Positions 52,319-61,666 of a stretch of 64,000 nt of DNA are shown here, one piece after another. Position 1 is the first letter of the stretch, and each line of letters opens with the position of its first letter. The translations under genes and the position numbers were made by a program. This DNA comes from Lysinibacillus macroides. Lineage in GTDB: Bacteria > Bacillota > Bacilli > Bacillales_A > Planococcaceae. The stretch covers positions 40,391 through 104,390 of the forward strand of contig NZ_LGCI01000003.1 in the NCBI RefSeq assembly GCF_001281525.1. Reading direction: 5' to 3'. A model generated the notes under the pieces. It saw only the letters and a list, made by a program, of their open reading frames with translations. It had not been told where the DNA came from and ran no database searches.

Positions 52319-52795
52319 TTATGATTCTAAAACTTGCTTAATATCTTCCTCAATGCTACTTGGCTTATCTGCTGGGGCGTAGCGTCCAATAACCTCTCCA
52401 TTGCGGTTTACAAGGAATTTTGTAAAGTTCCATTTAACACTATTGCCTAAAAATCCTTTGGAGTGAGAAGTGAGATAATCGAAAATAGGATGTGCCTTCT
52501 TGCCATTTACATCAACAATGTCATGCATCGGGAAGGTCACGCCATATGTTAATCGACATTGGGAGGCCGCTTCCTCAGCAGTCGCTAGCTCCTGTTTAAA
52601 TTGATTGGATGGAAATCCTAGTACAACAAGACCTTCCTCCTGATATTTTTCATAGAGCCCTTCTAATTCTTCAAATTGTGGTGTAAAGCCACATTTGGAA
52701 GCTGTATTAACAATTAGCATAGGCTTTCCTTTATAACGTTCTAGGCTATAGACCGTACCATCCTCTAAGGTTACGTTAATATCATAAATGCTCAT
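52319..52795 (-). CDS. Glutathione peroxidase-like thiol peroxidase
   Basis: 158 residues from ATG 52795, with AGGAGG upstream; a longer frame reaches into the previous gene and is not the start. Gpx-family tetrad: Cys in NTASKCGFTPQF, Gln in GFPSNQF, Trp-Asn in VKWNFTKFLV. The peroxidatic residue is Cys, not selenocysteine. Such bacterial enzymes usually reduce peroxides with thioredoxin or another thiol. It follows the CoA-disulfide reductase-like gene by 14 bp, which suggests a joint thiol-redox operon. Confidence 0.92.
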   Translation of the reverse strand: MSIYDINVTLEDGTVYSLERYKGKPMLIVNTASKCGFTPQFEELEGLYEKYQEEGLVVLGFPSNQFKQELATAEEAASQCRLTYGVTFPMHDIVDVNGKKAHPIFDYLTSHSKGFLGNSVKWNFTKFLVNRNGEVIGRYAPADKPSSIEEDIKQVLES

Positions 52796-52809
52796 CGCTC
52801 TACCTCCTA

Positions 52810-54144
52810 TTATAAACGTCCATTCATTCTTGCCACCTGCTGCAAAGGGTCCCAAACACCGTTGAATGGTGGTGCATAGGCCAAATCTAAATCTAGCAAA
52901 TCAGGTAAGGTCATTTTACTATATAATGCCGTCGCAAACACATCGATACGCTTATCGACTCCCGCTGGTCCCACGATTTGCGCACCTAATAGCAATTGAT
53001 CACGCTTGCGAACGATCACTTTAATAAACATACGTTGTGCACCTGGATAATAGCCAGCTATATGGCGTGCAGATAATTTAAATGCCTCATAGTCAAAGCC
53101 AAGCTCTTTAGCATCGCGCTCATTAATACCTGTTGTAGCGATAGTTAAATTGAAAAATTTTAAAATAGAAGTGCCCACAATTCCTCTAAAAGGCGCAAAT
53201 TTCCCTGACATATTGAGACCAGCTAAACGACCTTGTTTATTGGCAGTCGTTCCTAAAGGTATATAATCTAAACGTTCTTTCACAATGTTGAAATGTGTTG
53301 CACAATCGCCAGCTGCATAAATATTTTCAATAGACGTCTCTAAATGACGATTTACAATGATCGCTCCATTTTTTGCAAATGCCATTCCAGTATCCTTTAA
53401 AAACTGTGTATTTGGTTTTATGCCTGAAGCAACAATCACTAAATCCGTCTCCAAAACGCCGTTATCTGTAATAACATGTTCCACTCGTTTATTTCCTTCA
53501 AATGCTTCAACGCTCGTATTTAATAACAGCTCTACATCGTTCTTTTTTGCTTCCTCATGAACATGTTGGGCAAGCTCCTCATCTAAAATACGTGCTACAT
53601 GACTTCCCCGTTGAATTAGTCTTACCTTTTTCCCACAGGCATGGATCGTTTCAGCCATTTCTAAACCAATATAGCCACCACCTATGATGGTTACCTGCTC
53701 AATATCTGGTGTTAAATCTGCCAATAAATCTTCTAGTTGAGGGATTGTTTTTACCGTATGGATACCTTCTAGCTCAATCCCCTTTTTCACAGGCATGACT
53801 GGACTAGCTCCCGTTGCAATAAGAAGTTTATCGTAGGTAATCTCAAAATGATCGCCACTTGCTTGTGTACCTGTAATAACCTTCTTCTCTATATCTACAT
53901 GCTCTACCTCATAGCCAACTCTTGCATCAATGCCATACTTATCTCGAAAAGTCTCGACATCTCTTGCAATTAAACGTTTGGTTGATGAAATACGACCATC
54001 TACAACATAAGGCAATCCACATTGCCCATATGAATAAATAAAACCACGTTCTAAAGTAGTTATTTCTGCTCCTGGAACATTCCGATAAATTTCCATTGCT
54101 GCAGACATACCTGCAGCATCTCCCCCAATGATGACGTATTTCAT
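52810..54144 (-). CDS. CoA-disulfide reductase-like FAD/NAD(P)H oxidoreductase
   Basis: 444 residues. FAD-binding IIGGDAAGMSAAMEI at the N-terminus, a single redox Cys in SYGQCGLPYVV (near residue 43), a second nucleotide-binding GGGYIGLEMAE near 165 and the FAD-contact AAGDCATHF near 275. The C-terminal dimer domain has LDLDLAYAPPFNGVWDPL, characteristic of CoA-disulfide reductases and NADH oxidases of this group. It reduces CoA disulfide or related low-molecular-weight disulfides, or oxygen, with NAD(P)H. It lies between the VanZ/RDD gene (13 bp upstream) and the peroxidase gene (14 bp downstream), in one operon. There is no rhodanese extension. Confidence 0.9.
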   Translation of the reverse strand: MKYVIIGGDAAGMSAAMEIYRNVPGAEITTLERGFIYSYGQCGLPYVVDGRISSTKRLIARDVETFRDKYGIDARVGYEVEHVDIEKKVITGTQASGDHFEITYDKLLIATGASPVMPVKKGIELEGIHTVKTIPQLEDLLADLTPDIEQVTIIGGGYIGLEMAETIHACGKKVRLIQRGSHVARILDEELAQHVHEEAKKNDVELLLNTSVEAFEGNKRVEHVITDNGVLETDLVIVASGIKPNTQFLKDTGMAFAKNGAIIVNRHLETSIENIYAAGDCATHFNIVKERLDYIPLGTTANKQGRLAGLNMSGKFAPFRGIVGTSILKFFNLTIATTGINERDAKELGFDYEAFKLSARHIAGYYPGAQRMFIKVIVRKRDQLLLGAQIVGPAGVDKRIDVFATALYSKMTLPDLLDLDLAYAPPFNGVWDPLQQVARMNGRL

Positions 54145-54157
54145 TCTACAAGCCCCC

Positions 54158-55303
54158 TTATTTTTTCCTTGTTGCCATTAAATCTGCATATTGATCGATA
54201 TACAAACGTCGTTTTCCACCACTTACGATGACGCGTACCATATGAATAGCTATGATCATTGTAAGTGCAAAACCTGCTATTGCGGTAAGCAGAGAAATGA
54301 CAATTTGCAGAACATAAAATGGTGAATCCATATCTAATTGGATGTCACCTAATGTTGTAATAGCCTCTGATAAACACAAGGTAGCGATAATAGCAATACA
54401 GCGACGCCATGATTGCTTTACGATACTTTTGCCATTCTTGTTGACCATTGTAAAACGCATCACCTTCATACCTAGCGTTGCTCCATTCATCATACTTGGC
54501 ATCAAACCAAAGAGTACCATGTACAGAGCCGTTTTCACTAAGAATTCAAAAGTACCGCTATACTCTGTCAGAACACCAATAATCATCCAAACTGATTGGA
54601 CGATAAATAAATCAATGACCAGAGCTAGTAAAATAGAAATTGGCTTAACAATATCGTTTTTTTCCATTTCAGCAGCTTTAGCCTCAACCTCTTCATGAGA
54701 GGGGAATAATGCCCAAACAATTGGTGCTAAGAAGAAGCCTAAGAGCGCACCTACACTGTTTAGTAATAAGTCATCGACATCAAAGATTCGGTATGCGCAA
54801 TTAAAGATGCCATAAATGCCTGTTCTTTGTGTGACCTCATAAAACAATGTTAGCAAAAAGCTAATTAAAAATGCACGTTTCCAGTACCTTCTTTCTTTAA
54901 GAAAATAGCGCAAGTAAACGCCGAATGGCATTAGTAGTAAAAAATTAAAGAAGGCTTGAAAAAATGCCTGCTGTTTTGTGATAGCAAGCCATGTAGATGG
55001 ATTTGTGACAACAACGCCACTATCCTTTAAAACATCATCAACAAATTGAAAAAGACGCAAATTAGTATGAACGGTGTCCGGGGATTGAAGTGAGCAAGTA
55101 TCTCTGGTAGATGGAAATGGTAATAATACTAAACAAAGCGCAGTTAAAAAGTAAAAAATAAATGAGAACATGATAATGGTTTTGGACATCGATAAATATC
55201 CATACTTGCGATACGTATAAATCAGCCATGGTATAAATAGTACAAAGGATAAAATAATGGTTATGAAAAATGCTATAAAAATGGATTGTGTGTACGTTGA
55301 CAT
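54158..55303 (-). CDS. VanZ-like / RDD-domain fusion membrane protein
   Basis: 381 residues. The N-terminal VanZ-like domain (about 1-195) has several membrane segments and FFNFLLLMPFGVYLRYFL, YEVTQRTGIYGI and DVDDLLLNSVGALLGF. The C-terminal RDD domain (about 220-355) has the Arg/Asp-type segments around GATLGMKVMRFTMVNKNGK. Fusions of VanZ with RDD are common in Firmicutes, although their role is unclear. VanZ of Tn1546 gives low-level teicoplanin resistance. It is the first gene of the operon with the reductase and peroxidase, a grouping whose meaning is unknown. AGAGAGGTG precedes the ATG. Confidence 0.87.
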   Translation of the reverse strand: MSTYTQSIFIAFFITIILSFVLFIPWLIYTYRKYGYLSMSKTIIMFSFIFYFLTALCLVLLPFPSTRDTCSLQSPDTVHTNLRLFQFVDDVLKDSGVVVTNPSTWLAITKQQAFFQAFFNFLLLMPFGVYLRYFLKERRYWKRAFLISFLLTLFYEVTQRTGIYGIFNCAYRIFDVDDLLLNSVGALLGFFLAPIVWALFPSHEEVEAKAAEMEKNDIVKPISILLALVIDLFIVQSVWMIIGVLTEYSGTFEFLVKTALYMVLFGLMPSMMNGATLGMKVMRFTMVNKNGKSIVKQSWRRCIAIIATLCLSEAITTLGDIQLDMDSPFYVLQIVISLLTAIAGFALTMIIAIHMVRVIVSGGKRRLYIDQYADLMATRKK

Positions 55304-55409
55304 AGAAACACCTCTCTCTTTAAATTGCCCTATTTTCTAAACACTAAAACTAAGTTTAATCCTTCCATACTACATGTATATTTCATCAAGCTTACATAAT
55401 CCTTAATTC

Positions 55410-55450
55410 AATAAAAAAACAGGTAAAGAATATATATTCTCTACCTGTTA
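55410..55450 (-). terminator. Terminator of the DUF6509-like gene
   Basis: AACAGGTA with AGAA pairs with TTCT and TACCTGTT (55419-55430 and 55437-55449) around TATATA, followed on the minus strand by a T-run. Confidence 0.85.
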
Positions 55451-55454
55451 CTTA

Positions 55455-55742
55455 CTATGCTTTCGCTATTTCTTCTTTGCAGAATGTCAAAATTTCTTCT
55501 AGTTCATCATCCTCTAATGCAAAGTCTAAATATTCACCTTCAGCCTTTTCCATGATGAAGTAATTTAATATAAATGGTTCTTCGTCTTTTTCACCAATAA
55601 GAACACGAATTTCAATGCCAGCTTCGTGGTAAAGCTCATCCTCTTCATCAATTTCTACATCCAGAATAAATTCATAACGCTTACCTTCAATAATATTGGT
55701 TGGGTCTAAAATTTCTTCCATTGAGAATTGTGTAATGTCCAT
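55455..55742 (-). CDS. Small acidic protein (DUF6509-like)
   Basis: 95 residues, very acidic. The order MDITQFSMEEILDPTNIIEG KRYEF, then VEIDEEDELYHEAGIEIRVL and LDFALEDDELEEILTFCKEEI, matches my recollection of the DUF6509 family found in Bacillales. No signal peptide or membrane segment. Function unknown. AAGGAG precedes the ATG. It is a single-gene unit. Confidence 0.8.
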   Translation of the reverse strand: MDITQFSMEEILDPTNIIEGKRYEFILDVEIDEEDELYHEAGIEIRVLIGEKDEEPFILNYFIMEKAEGEYLDFALEDDELEEILTFCKEEIAKA

Positions 55743-55884
55743 TCTTCTAACTCCTTTATCTTTAGCTGTTCTTTTCTATATTAAATCAATTTCAGCATGG
55801 GTCAACTAGAAAAGCCATATACACCTTTAAATAATTATGCCACAATTAAATGGCAGTTATTTCATATAATAAGGAGGCTTTTTC

Positions 55885-57063
55885 TTGAAGGAGCTATTAT
55901 ATTATCGAGATGTGATGCTACGTGAATTTGACGCAAGCATTGTTCGCAAAGAAAAGGATGAGGCTGGTCGTCCATATGTTGTGTTATCGAATACAGCCTT
56001 CTACCCAACTGGCGGAGGTCAGCCTCACGATACAGGTACTTTGAATAATGTGCCTGTGGTAGATGTTGAAAAAATAGACGATGAAATTCGCCACTATATT
56101 CAAGGTGAGTTATCTGCTTTAGATGGTGTTGTGCATGGAAAATTGGATTGGTCAAGACGCTTCGACCATATGCAGCAGCATGCAGGGCAGCATATTTTAA
56201 CAGCTGCATTTGTCGAGCTTTTTGATGCACAGACGGTAAGCTTTCATCTAGGAAAGGAGCAGGTGACCATTGATATTGCTGTAGATACACTGACAGAGCA
56301 ACAGCTTGCAGCAGCAGAGGCTAGAGCAAATGCTATTATTTTAGAAAACCGTCCAATTGAAACAATATGGGTTACAGAAAATGAACTTGTCGCCTATCAG
56401 CTTCGAAAGAAAGTAGCCGTATCAGGAGATATTCGCCTTGTGATTATACCTGATTTTGATTACAACGGCTGTGGAGGAACCCATCCAGCTTCTACAGGAC
56501 AGGTTAGTGCCATTAAAATTCTCGGCACTGAAAAAATAAAAGGCCATGTACGTGTCTCCTTTGTTTGTGGACAACGAGTGTTAGCTGAGCTGGCTATGCG
56601 AAAAAAAGTATTAGCTGATGTTGCGCGCCAATTAAGTGTGCCTGAAATTGAAGCGGCAACAGCACTTACAAAAATACTGAAAGCTCAAAAAAATACAGAA
56701 AAGGCACTGACAGCCGCAAAAGAGTCGCTATTAAAATATGAAGCGCAGGTACTTATGGCACAAAACACTAGGCTTGTGGCAGCAGTCTTTGATCAGCGAA
56801 CAATGCAGGAACTGCAAAAAATAGCTCGTATCATTGTGACGGAGCAAGCAGATATGATGGCTCTCCTAGTATCTCAAAATGAGGACAAGCTACAATTTGT
56901 TGCTGCGAAAGGGAAATATATAGAAAAAAGCATGAAGGATATCGCTGACAAGGTACTACCACTTATCAATGGTAAAGGTGGCGGAAGCGACCAAATGGTA
57001 CAAGGTGGCGGTGACTGTACAATGACTAAAGAAGAATTACTAAAAGCTATGCAAAATATTTAA
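55885..57063 (+). CDS. Alanyl-tRNA editing protein (AlaX-type with DHHA1 domain)
   Basis: 392 residues from TTG, with AAGGAGG eight bases upstream. The N-terminal editing module resembles the AlaRS C-terminal half: SNTAFYPTGGGQPHDTG, zinc ligands in HMQQHAGQHILTAAF and CGGTHPASTGQ. A coiled segment and a DHHA1 domain with GKGGGSDQMVQGGGD follow. Such free-standing proteins hydrolyse Ser- or Gly-tRNA(Ala) made in error by alanyl-tRNA synthetase. It is monocistronic, with a terminator behind. The substrate preference between Ser and Gly cannot be told here. Confidence 0.92.
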   Translation: MKELLYYRDVMLREFDASIVRKEKDEAGRPYVVLSNTAFYPTGGGQPHDTGTLNNVPVVDVEKIDDEIRHYIQGELSALDGVVHGKLDWSRRFDHMQQHAGQHILTAAFVELFDAQTVSFHLGKEQVTIDIAVDTLTEQQLAAAEARANAIILENRPIETIWVTENELVAYQLRKKVAVSGDIRLVIIPDFDYNGCGGTHPASTGQVSAIKILGTEKIKGHVRVSFVCGQRVLAELAMRKKVLADVARQLSVPEIEAATALTKILKAQKNTEKALTAAKESLLKYEAQVLMAQNTRLVAAVFDQRTMQELQKIARIIVTEQADMMALLVSQNEDKLQFVAAKGKYIEKSMKDIADKVLPLINGKGGGSDQMVQGGGDCTMTKEELLKAMQNI

Positions 57064-57068
57064 TTATC

Positions 57069-57105
57069 CTAAAGAGAAGCTGTTCATTGAACAACTTCTC
57101 TTTTT
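57069..57105 (+). terminator. Terminator of the alanyl-tRNA editing gene
   Basis: AAAGAGAAG and TGTT pair with AACA and CTTCTCTTT (57071-57103), followed by TTAT. Confidence 0.85.
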
Positions 57106-57307
57106 ATCTTGGTTCAGCAGATGTTTGTTGTACCAAAAGCGAAGCGGTAGGTCCTATTGCACCAAGGCGTAATCAATGGCAATACCTCGCCATTTTCTCT
57201 ATTAACTGAAATTAATACTTTTTCCAACAAAAATTGATTATAATTCACATTTTTTGCTGATGATTAAAGATAGAAAGGATTTCAAACATTTTGAGGGGAG
57301 GCTTTCT

Positions 57308-58057
57308 ATGAGCACAGATAAAAATAATGTTTCGCGCCGTGATTTTTTAAAGACAACTGGTATTGCAGCGGGGACATTAGTCGGCGGTGGATTAATAGGT
57401 GGCCTAGTAGGCTATAACATCAATGGTAAGGGAACTTCTACTATGGAGCATGGTGGGCATGGTGCTACAAATGAAGCGACTGCTTCACCAAAGGCTAAAA
57501 TGTTTTTTAGAAGGGATACAGATTTTAATATTTTGGCAAAAGCGACTGAACGAATTTTCCCAGAAGATGATTTAGGCCCAGGCGCGATAGGCTTGGATGT
57601 TCCCTACTTTATCGATCATCAACTGGCAGGACAATATGGCAGTAATTCTAAAGAATATATGCAAGGTCCCTTTGATGTGGGGGCTCCTACACAAGGGTAT
57701 CAAAGTCGCTTAACACGAGCGGAAATCTTTAGACAGGGCATTCAGAAATTAGAGGATGAAGCTCAAAAACGTTATCAAAAAAGCTTTAATGATTTAGAGG
57801 GCTCACAAATGGATGAAATTCTCACCGCCTTTCAAAAGGGGGAGGTAGAAATGGTTGGTGTAACATCCGCATTCTTCTTTACTTTGTTACGTGCAGCCAC
57901 ACTAGAGGGAGCCTATTCCGACCCGATGTATGGGGGCAATCGCAATATGGATGGCTGGCGTATGAAGAATTTCCCTGGTCATCAAATGGCTTATATTGCT
58001 CAAATTGAGGACCCAAAGTTTCAAAAAATTGAGCCTAATTCATTAGGCAATCACTAA
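57308..58057 (+). CDS. Gluconate-2-dehydrogenase-like subunit 3 with Tat signal
   Basis: 249 residues from ATG 57308, with GAGGGGAGG upstream; an earlier in-frame start adds 18 residues without reason. The twin-arginine signal SRRDFLKTTGIAAGTLVGGGLIGG is classical, so the protein is exported folded. The remainder (about 60-245) is the small-subunit fold with FRRDTDFNILAKATERIFPEDDLGPGAIGLDVPYFIDHQLAG. It carries the flavoprotein subunit out by piggyback, since that subunit has no signal. First gene of a four-gene operon ending in tatA and tatC. Confidence 0.9.
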   Translation: MSTDKNNVSRRDFLKTTGIAAGTLVGGGLIGGLVGYNINGKGTSTMEHGGHGATNEATASPKAKMFFRRDTDFNILAKATERIFPEDDLGPGAIGLDVPYFIDHQLAGQYGSNSKEYMQGPFDVGAPTQGYQSRLTRAEIFRQGIQKLEDEAQKRYQKSFNDLEGSQMDEILTAFQKGEVEMVGVTSAFFFTLLRAATLEGAYSDPMYGGNRNMDGWRMKNFPGHQMAYIAQIEDPKFQKIEPNSLGNH

Positions 58058-58069
58058 GGGGGTTAGAAG

Positions 58070-59782
58070 ATGGCTAAAACATTGCCAAGTGTAGATGTGG
58101 TAACAGTTGGTGTAGGTTGGACAGGCGGGATTGTCGCTGCTGAATGTGCCAAAGCAGGCTTAAAGGTTGTTGGTTTAGAGCGTGGGCAAAAACGTGGTAC
58201 TGAAGATTACTTAAATGTGCATGATGAATACCGTTATGCCATTCGCTATGATTTAATGCAAAATCTATCCAAGGAAACGGTCAGCTTTCGTAATGATCGC
58301 AATATGAAAGCTTTGCCAATGCGTCAGCTAGGCTCATTTTTACTTGGTGAAGGGCTAGGAGGCTCAGGAACCCACTGGAATGGGATGACCTATCGTTTTT
58401 TACCCTATGACTTTCAAATAAAAACCTTAACAGATAAACGTTATGGGCCTAATAAGCTTGGTCCTGATTATCTCCTTCAGGATTGGGCTTTAACATACGA
58501 TCAGCTTGAGCCTTATTTCGATAAATTTGAAAAAACGGCTGGTATTTCAGGAGATGATAAAAATTCATTTGCTGGAAAACGGTCGAATCCCTATCCAACA
58601 CCACCAATGAAAAAAACGCCGATGCTTGCACAATTTGAAACAGCTGCAAAAAACTTAAAGCTAACACCTTACATGGTGCCCTCAGCCAATGTTTCAGAGG
58701 TTTACAAAAATCCTGATGGCGAAACGATAAATGCTTGTCAATATTGCGGCTTCTGTGAGCGCTTTGGCTGTGAATATGGAGCAAAATCTTCTGCAGAAAT
58801 TACGGTTGTGCCAACTGCATTAAAGACAGGTAATTTTGATTTACGTTATAATTCCAATGTTGTTGAAATTTTGAAGCAAGGCAATAAAGTCATTGGTGTT
58901 CGATATATTGATACAGTATCAGGAGAGGAATTTATTCAACCTGCGAATGCTGTTGTTCTGACGAGCTATGTCTTTAATAATGCGAAGCTGTTAATGGTCT
59001 CAGATATCGGTGAAAGATATGACCCTACTACTGGCAAAGGCACACTTGGCAGAAATTATTGCTATCAAATCTTACCTGGTGCCGCTGGATTTTTCGATGA
59101 ACAATACAATACATTTATGGGCGCAGGTTCATTAGGGATGTGTATAGACGACTACAATGGTGATAATTTTGACCATAGCGATTTAGATTTTATTCATGGT
59201 GGAAATATTGCCCTGACACAAACCGGTACACGACCAATCGGCTCGAACCCAACACCTCCAGATACACCGACTTGGGGTCCCGAATTTAAAAAGCAGTCAA
59301 TTTATTACTATACACGCTCATTCGGGATTGGTGCGCAAGGTGCATGTATGCCTCATAAGGAAAACTATTTGTCACTGGACCCTGTTTACAAAGACGCTTA
59401 CGGGCTACCATTGATGCAGCTAACATACAATTTTACGGATCAGGATCGTGCACTTCATAAATATATTTCTGCACGAGCAGCGGAGATTATGAAGGAAATG
59501 GGTGCAAAAACAATTGTGCCAAACGCTGAAATCACGGATTACAATATTGTGCCCTATCAAACAACTCATAATACAGGAGGCACTGTGATGAGCTTAACGC
59601 CTGAGGAAGGCGTTGTAAATAATTACCTACAGCATTGGGATGTGGATAATCTTTTTGCGGTGAGTGCTGGGAATTTTCCACATAATAGCGGCTACAATCC
59701 AACAGGTACGTTAGGAGCGCTTGCTTATCGCTGTGCAGAGGGCATTATTAAATATAGTCAGTCAGGTGGTTCTTTAGTATAA
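58070..59782 (+). CDS. GMC-family flavoprotein subunit (gluconate-2-dehydrogenase-like)
   Basis: 570 residues. FAD-binding GVGWTGGIVAAECAKAGLKVVGLERGQ at the N-terminus, GEGLGGSGTHWNGMTYR, the GMC C-terminal segment NFPHNSGYNPTGTLGALAYRCAEGI with catalytic His/Asn. A Cys-rich segment CQYCGFCERFGCEYGAK (about 223-239) is reminiscent of cysteine clusters in FAD dehydrogenases of this group and could hold an iron-sulfur cluster. It oxidises an alcohol or sugar acid outside the membrane and passes electrons on. No cytochrome c subunit is adjacent, so the acceptor is unknown. There is no signal; export is with subunit 3 by the Tat system. Confidence 0.9.
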   Translation: MAKTLPSVDVVTVGVGWTGGIVAAECAKAGLKVVGLERGQKRGTEDYLNVHDEYRYAIRYDLMQNLSKETVSFRNDRNMKALPMRQLGSFLLGEGLGGSGTHWNGMTYRFLPYDFQIKTLTDKRYGPNKLGPDYLLQDWALTYDQLEPYFDKFEKTAGISGDDKNSFAGKRSNPYPTPPMKKTPMLAQFETAAKNLKLTPYMVPSANVSEVYKNPDGETINACQYCGFCERFGCEYGAKSSAEITVVPTALKTGNFDLRYNSNVVEILKQGNKVIGVRYIDTVSGEEFIQPANAVVLTSYVFNNAKLLMVSDIGERYDPTTGKGTLGRNYCYQILPGAAGFFDEQYNTFMGAGSLGMCIDDYNGDNFDHSDLDFIHGGNIALTQTGTRPIGSNPTPPDTPTWGPEFKKQSIYYYTRSFGIGAQGACMPHKENYLSLDPVYKDAYGLPLMQLTYNFTDQDRALHKYISARAAEIMKEMGAKTIVPNAEITDYNIVPYQTTHNTGGTVMSLTPEEGVVNNYLQHWDVDNLFAVSAGNFPHNSGYNPTGTLGALAYRCAEGIIKYSQSGGSLV

Positions 59783-59805
59783 AAATTGATAAGGAGGTAA
59801 GGTAA

Positions 59806-60012
59806 ATGGGCGGTCTTGGAGCAATTGGTGTACCTGGATTAATCATAATTTTAGTAATTGTTTTAATTGTATTTGGACCAAAAAAATTACCAGAAATCGG
59901 TGGCGCAGTTGGCAAAACCTTTGCAGAATTTAAGAAGTCTACGAAAGGGCTTATCGATGATGAGGATGATGATTCAGTGAAAAAGACTAACAAAAAATCG
60001 GATGTTTCGTAG
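59806..60012 (+). CDS. tatA: Sec-independent translocase subunit TatA
   Basis: 68 residues: one membrane helix ([19 protein letters not shown]), the hinge [23 protein letters not shown], a short amphipathic helix and an acidic-basic tail. AAGGAGG precedes ATG by five bases. Forms the pore component with TatC. It lies 24 bp behind the GMC subunit gene. Confidence 0.95.
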   Translation: MGGLGAIGVPGLIIILVIVLIVFGPKKLPEIGGAVGKTFAEFKKSTKGLIDDEDDDSVKKTNKKSDVS

Positions 60013-60023
60013 GAGGGTTTCCT

Positions 60024-60836
60024 ATGGATCCATATGAAGATGGAAAAAGAAAATATATAAGCCCTCTCGATAAGCCTTTCACATCTATGGAAGCTTCAAC
60101 AACCATTACACAGGAGGTAGAGGAGCCTCTTACCCCTGTTACCTCTTTGCTAGAACATCTTTCAGAGCTACGAAAGCAAATTATAAAAGGGCTAGCCGTT
60201 TTTATTGTATTTTTTATTGTGGTCTTTTCAACGATTAATATTTGGTTTCCGTTTATTACACGAGGCCATTCACTTATTATTTTAGGTCCGCTTGAGGTTG
60301 TGAAATTTTATATGACTATTTCAACGACCTTAGCATTTGGTTTTTCAATGCCTTTTCTCGTTCATTTTTTATGGAGCTTTGTAAAACCGGGCTTAAAGGA
60401 AGACGAGAGTCGCTTTTTAGGTCTCTATGCACCGATGATGCTAGTACTCTTTTTAGTAGGGGTCATTTTCGGCTATTTCGTTGTCAATCCACTTAGCTAT
60501 TCATTTTTAGTGAGCATAGGAGCTACCAATTTTGATGTTATGGTATCAGCTAGTGAATATATGCACTTTTTAATTATGACTACTGTGCCGCTTGGTTTAT
60601 TGTTCGAACTTCCAATTATCGCCTTATTTTTATCAGCAATCGGTGTACTCACTGCTGAATCCATGAAAAAAATACGAGGCTGGTCTTATATCACAATGGG
60701 TGTAGGGTCTGCCCTGATCACACCACCCGATTTTATAAGTCAACTACTTGTCTTAATACCGATGATTATTTTATATGAAATCAGTATTTATCTTGTGAAA
60801 CGAACAGAACGCAAACAAATGGAAAGCACCGCGTAA
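60024..60836 (+). CDS. tatC: Sec-independent translocase subunit TatC
   Basis: 270 residues. Six membrane segments with family motifs SLLEHLSELRKQIIKGLAVF, FVKPGLKEDESRFLGLYAPM, GYFVVNPLSYSFL, PDFISQLLVLIPMIILYEISIYL. TatC binds twin-arginine signals. An N-terminal extension of about 45 residues precedes the usual start of the family, and alternative in-frame starts are possible at the Met near residue 22. It is the last gene of the operon, encoded with its own substrate and TatA, the substrate-dedicated type of Tat system seen in Bacillales (PhoD-TatAdCd). Confidence 0.95.
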   Translation: MDPYEDGKRKYISPLDKPFTSMEASTTITQEVEEPLTPVTSLLEHLSELRKQIIKGLAVFIVFFIVVFSTINIWFPFITRGHSLIILGPLEVVKFYMTISTTLAFGFSMPFLVHFLWSFVKPGLKEDESRFLGLYAPMMLVLFLVGVIFGYFVVNPLSYSFLVSIGATNFDVMVSASEYMHFLIMTTVPLGLLFELPIIALFLSAIGVLTAESMKKIRGWSYITMGVGSALITPPDFISQLLVLIPMIILYEISIYLVKRTERKQMESTA

Positions 60837-60856
60837 AAGCTACGCAGTGCTTACTT
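60821..60856. terminator. Terminator between convergent tatC and phosphoesterase
   Basis: AGCAC, GCGTA and their complements TACGC, GTGCT pair around AAAGC (60825-60851), overlapping the tatC stop. Confidence 0.75.
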
Positions 60857-61666
60857 TTTCTTTAAATCCATCACAATAATCTCTGGTAAATTAAACATGC
60901 GATAAGGCACTGAGCTATTCCCTAGCCCTCGACTAACCACCATCTTTGTTGTGTTTTCTTCATAGACACCAGCCGTATATTTTGGAAATAGCCCCTGTCC
61001 TGGCGCAATAAGCCCACCAAGACCTGGAATACGAATCTGCCCACCATGTGCATGTCCAGAAAACACTAAATCTATGCCATCCTTTACATACGTACGAAAC
61101 ATTTCAGGTCGATGTGCTAGCAATAGCTTGAACATATCATCTGGTAAATTGGCTGTAGCTATATCCAGCATATCCTCTGTTGATGTTCCCATTAACGGAT
61201 CTTCAATGCCAACAATCGCCAAGCGCTCCCCGTCGCGCTTTAATACGGTCGATTCATTGGCCAGTATATGTACCCCTAACGATGACAGCGCCTCATAAAT
61301 TTCACTCACCTTATTCGTCGCTACTTCATGGTTGCCAAGTACATAATACACATCCGTGATATCCACTAGCCCCCTCACCGCCTGTAAACTTTGCTGTAAA
61401 TCATAGCGATTGCTATCTATCACATCACCTGTGATAAAAATATAATCAGGATTTGTGGCCTGGACCTTAGCAATCAGTTTCTGCTGATCGTCACCAAAGC
61501 GAGCATCATGTAGATCCGATACTTGTACAATGCGTAGCCCATCGAAGCTAGCTGGCACTTTTTCTGATTCGAATACATGCTTACTTACGACTAGCCAGTG
61601 ATTGTTTACGTACAAAAAAATGACGATAAAAACAACAAAGAAAACTACATATAATAATTTTTTCAA
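60851..61666 (-). CDS. Membrane-anchored metallophosphoesterase (YaeI/YkuE-like)
   Basis: 271 residues. One N-terminal membrane anchor (LLYVVFFVVFIVIFLYV), then calcineurin-like metal-binding motifs in order: DLHDA, GDVIDS, GNHEV, AHRPE and GHAHGGQ. The layout matches YkuE/YaeI-type phosphodiesterases that act outside the membrane, some on lipids such as UDP-diacylglucosamine. The start is TTG with a weak ribosome-binding site, so it may be elsewhere. It is a single-gene unit. Confidence 0.88.
   Translation of the reverse strand: MKKLLYVVFFVVFIVIFLYVNNHWLVVSKHVFESEKVPASFDGLRIVQVSDLHDARFGDDQQKLIAKVQATNPDYIFITGDVIDSNRYDLQQSLQAVRGLVDITDVYYVLGNHEVATNKVSEIYEALSSLGVHILANESTVLKRDGERLAIVGIEDPLMGTSTEDMLDIATANLPDDMFKLLLAHRPEMFRTYVKDGIDLVFSGHAHGGQIRIPGLGGLIAPGQGLFPKYTAGVYEENTTKMVVSRGLGNSSVPYRMFNLPEIIVMDLKKK

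Noticed and set aside
55862-56290. Minus-strand frame of 142 codons opposite the alanyl-tRNA editing gene
   Set aside because: It lies wholly antisense to the conserved editing domain and shows no protein features.
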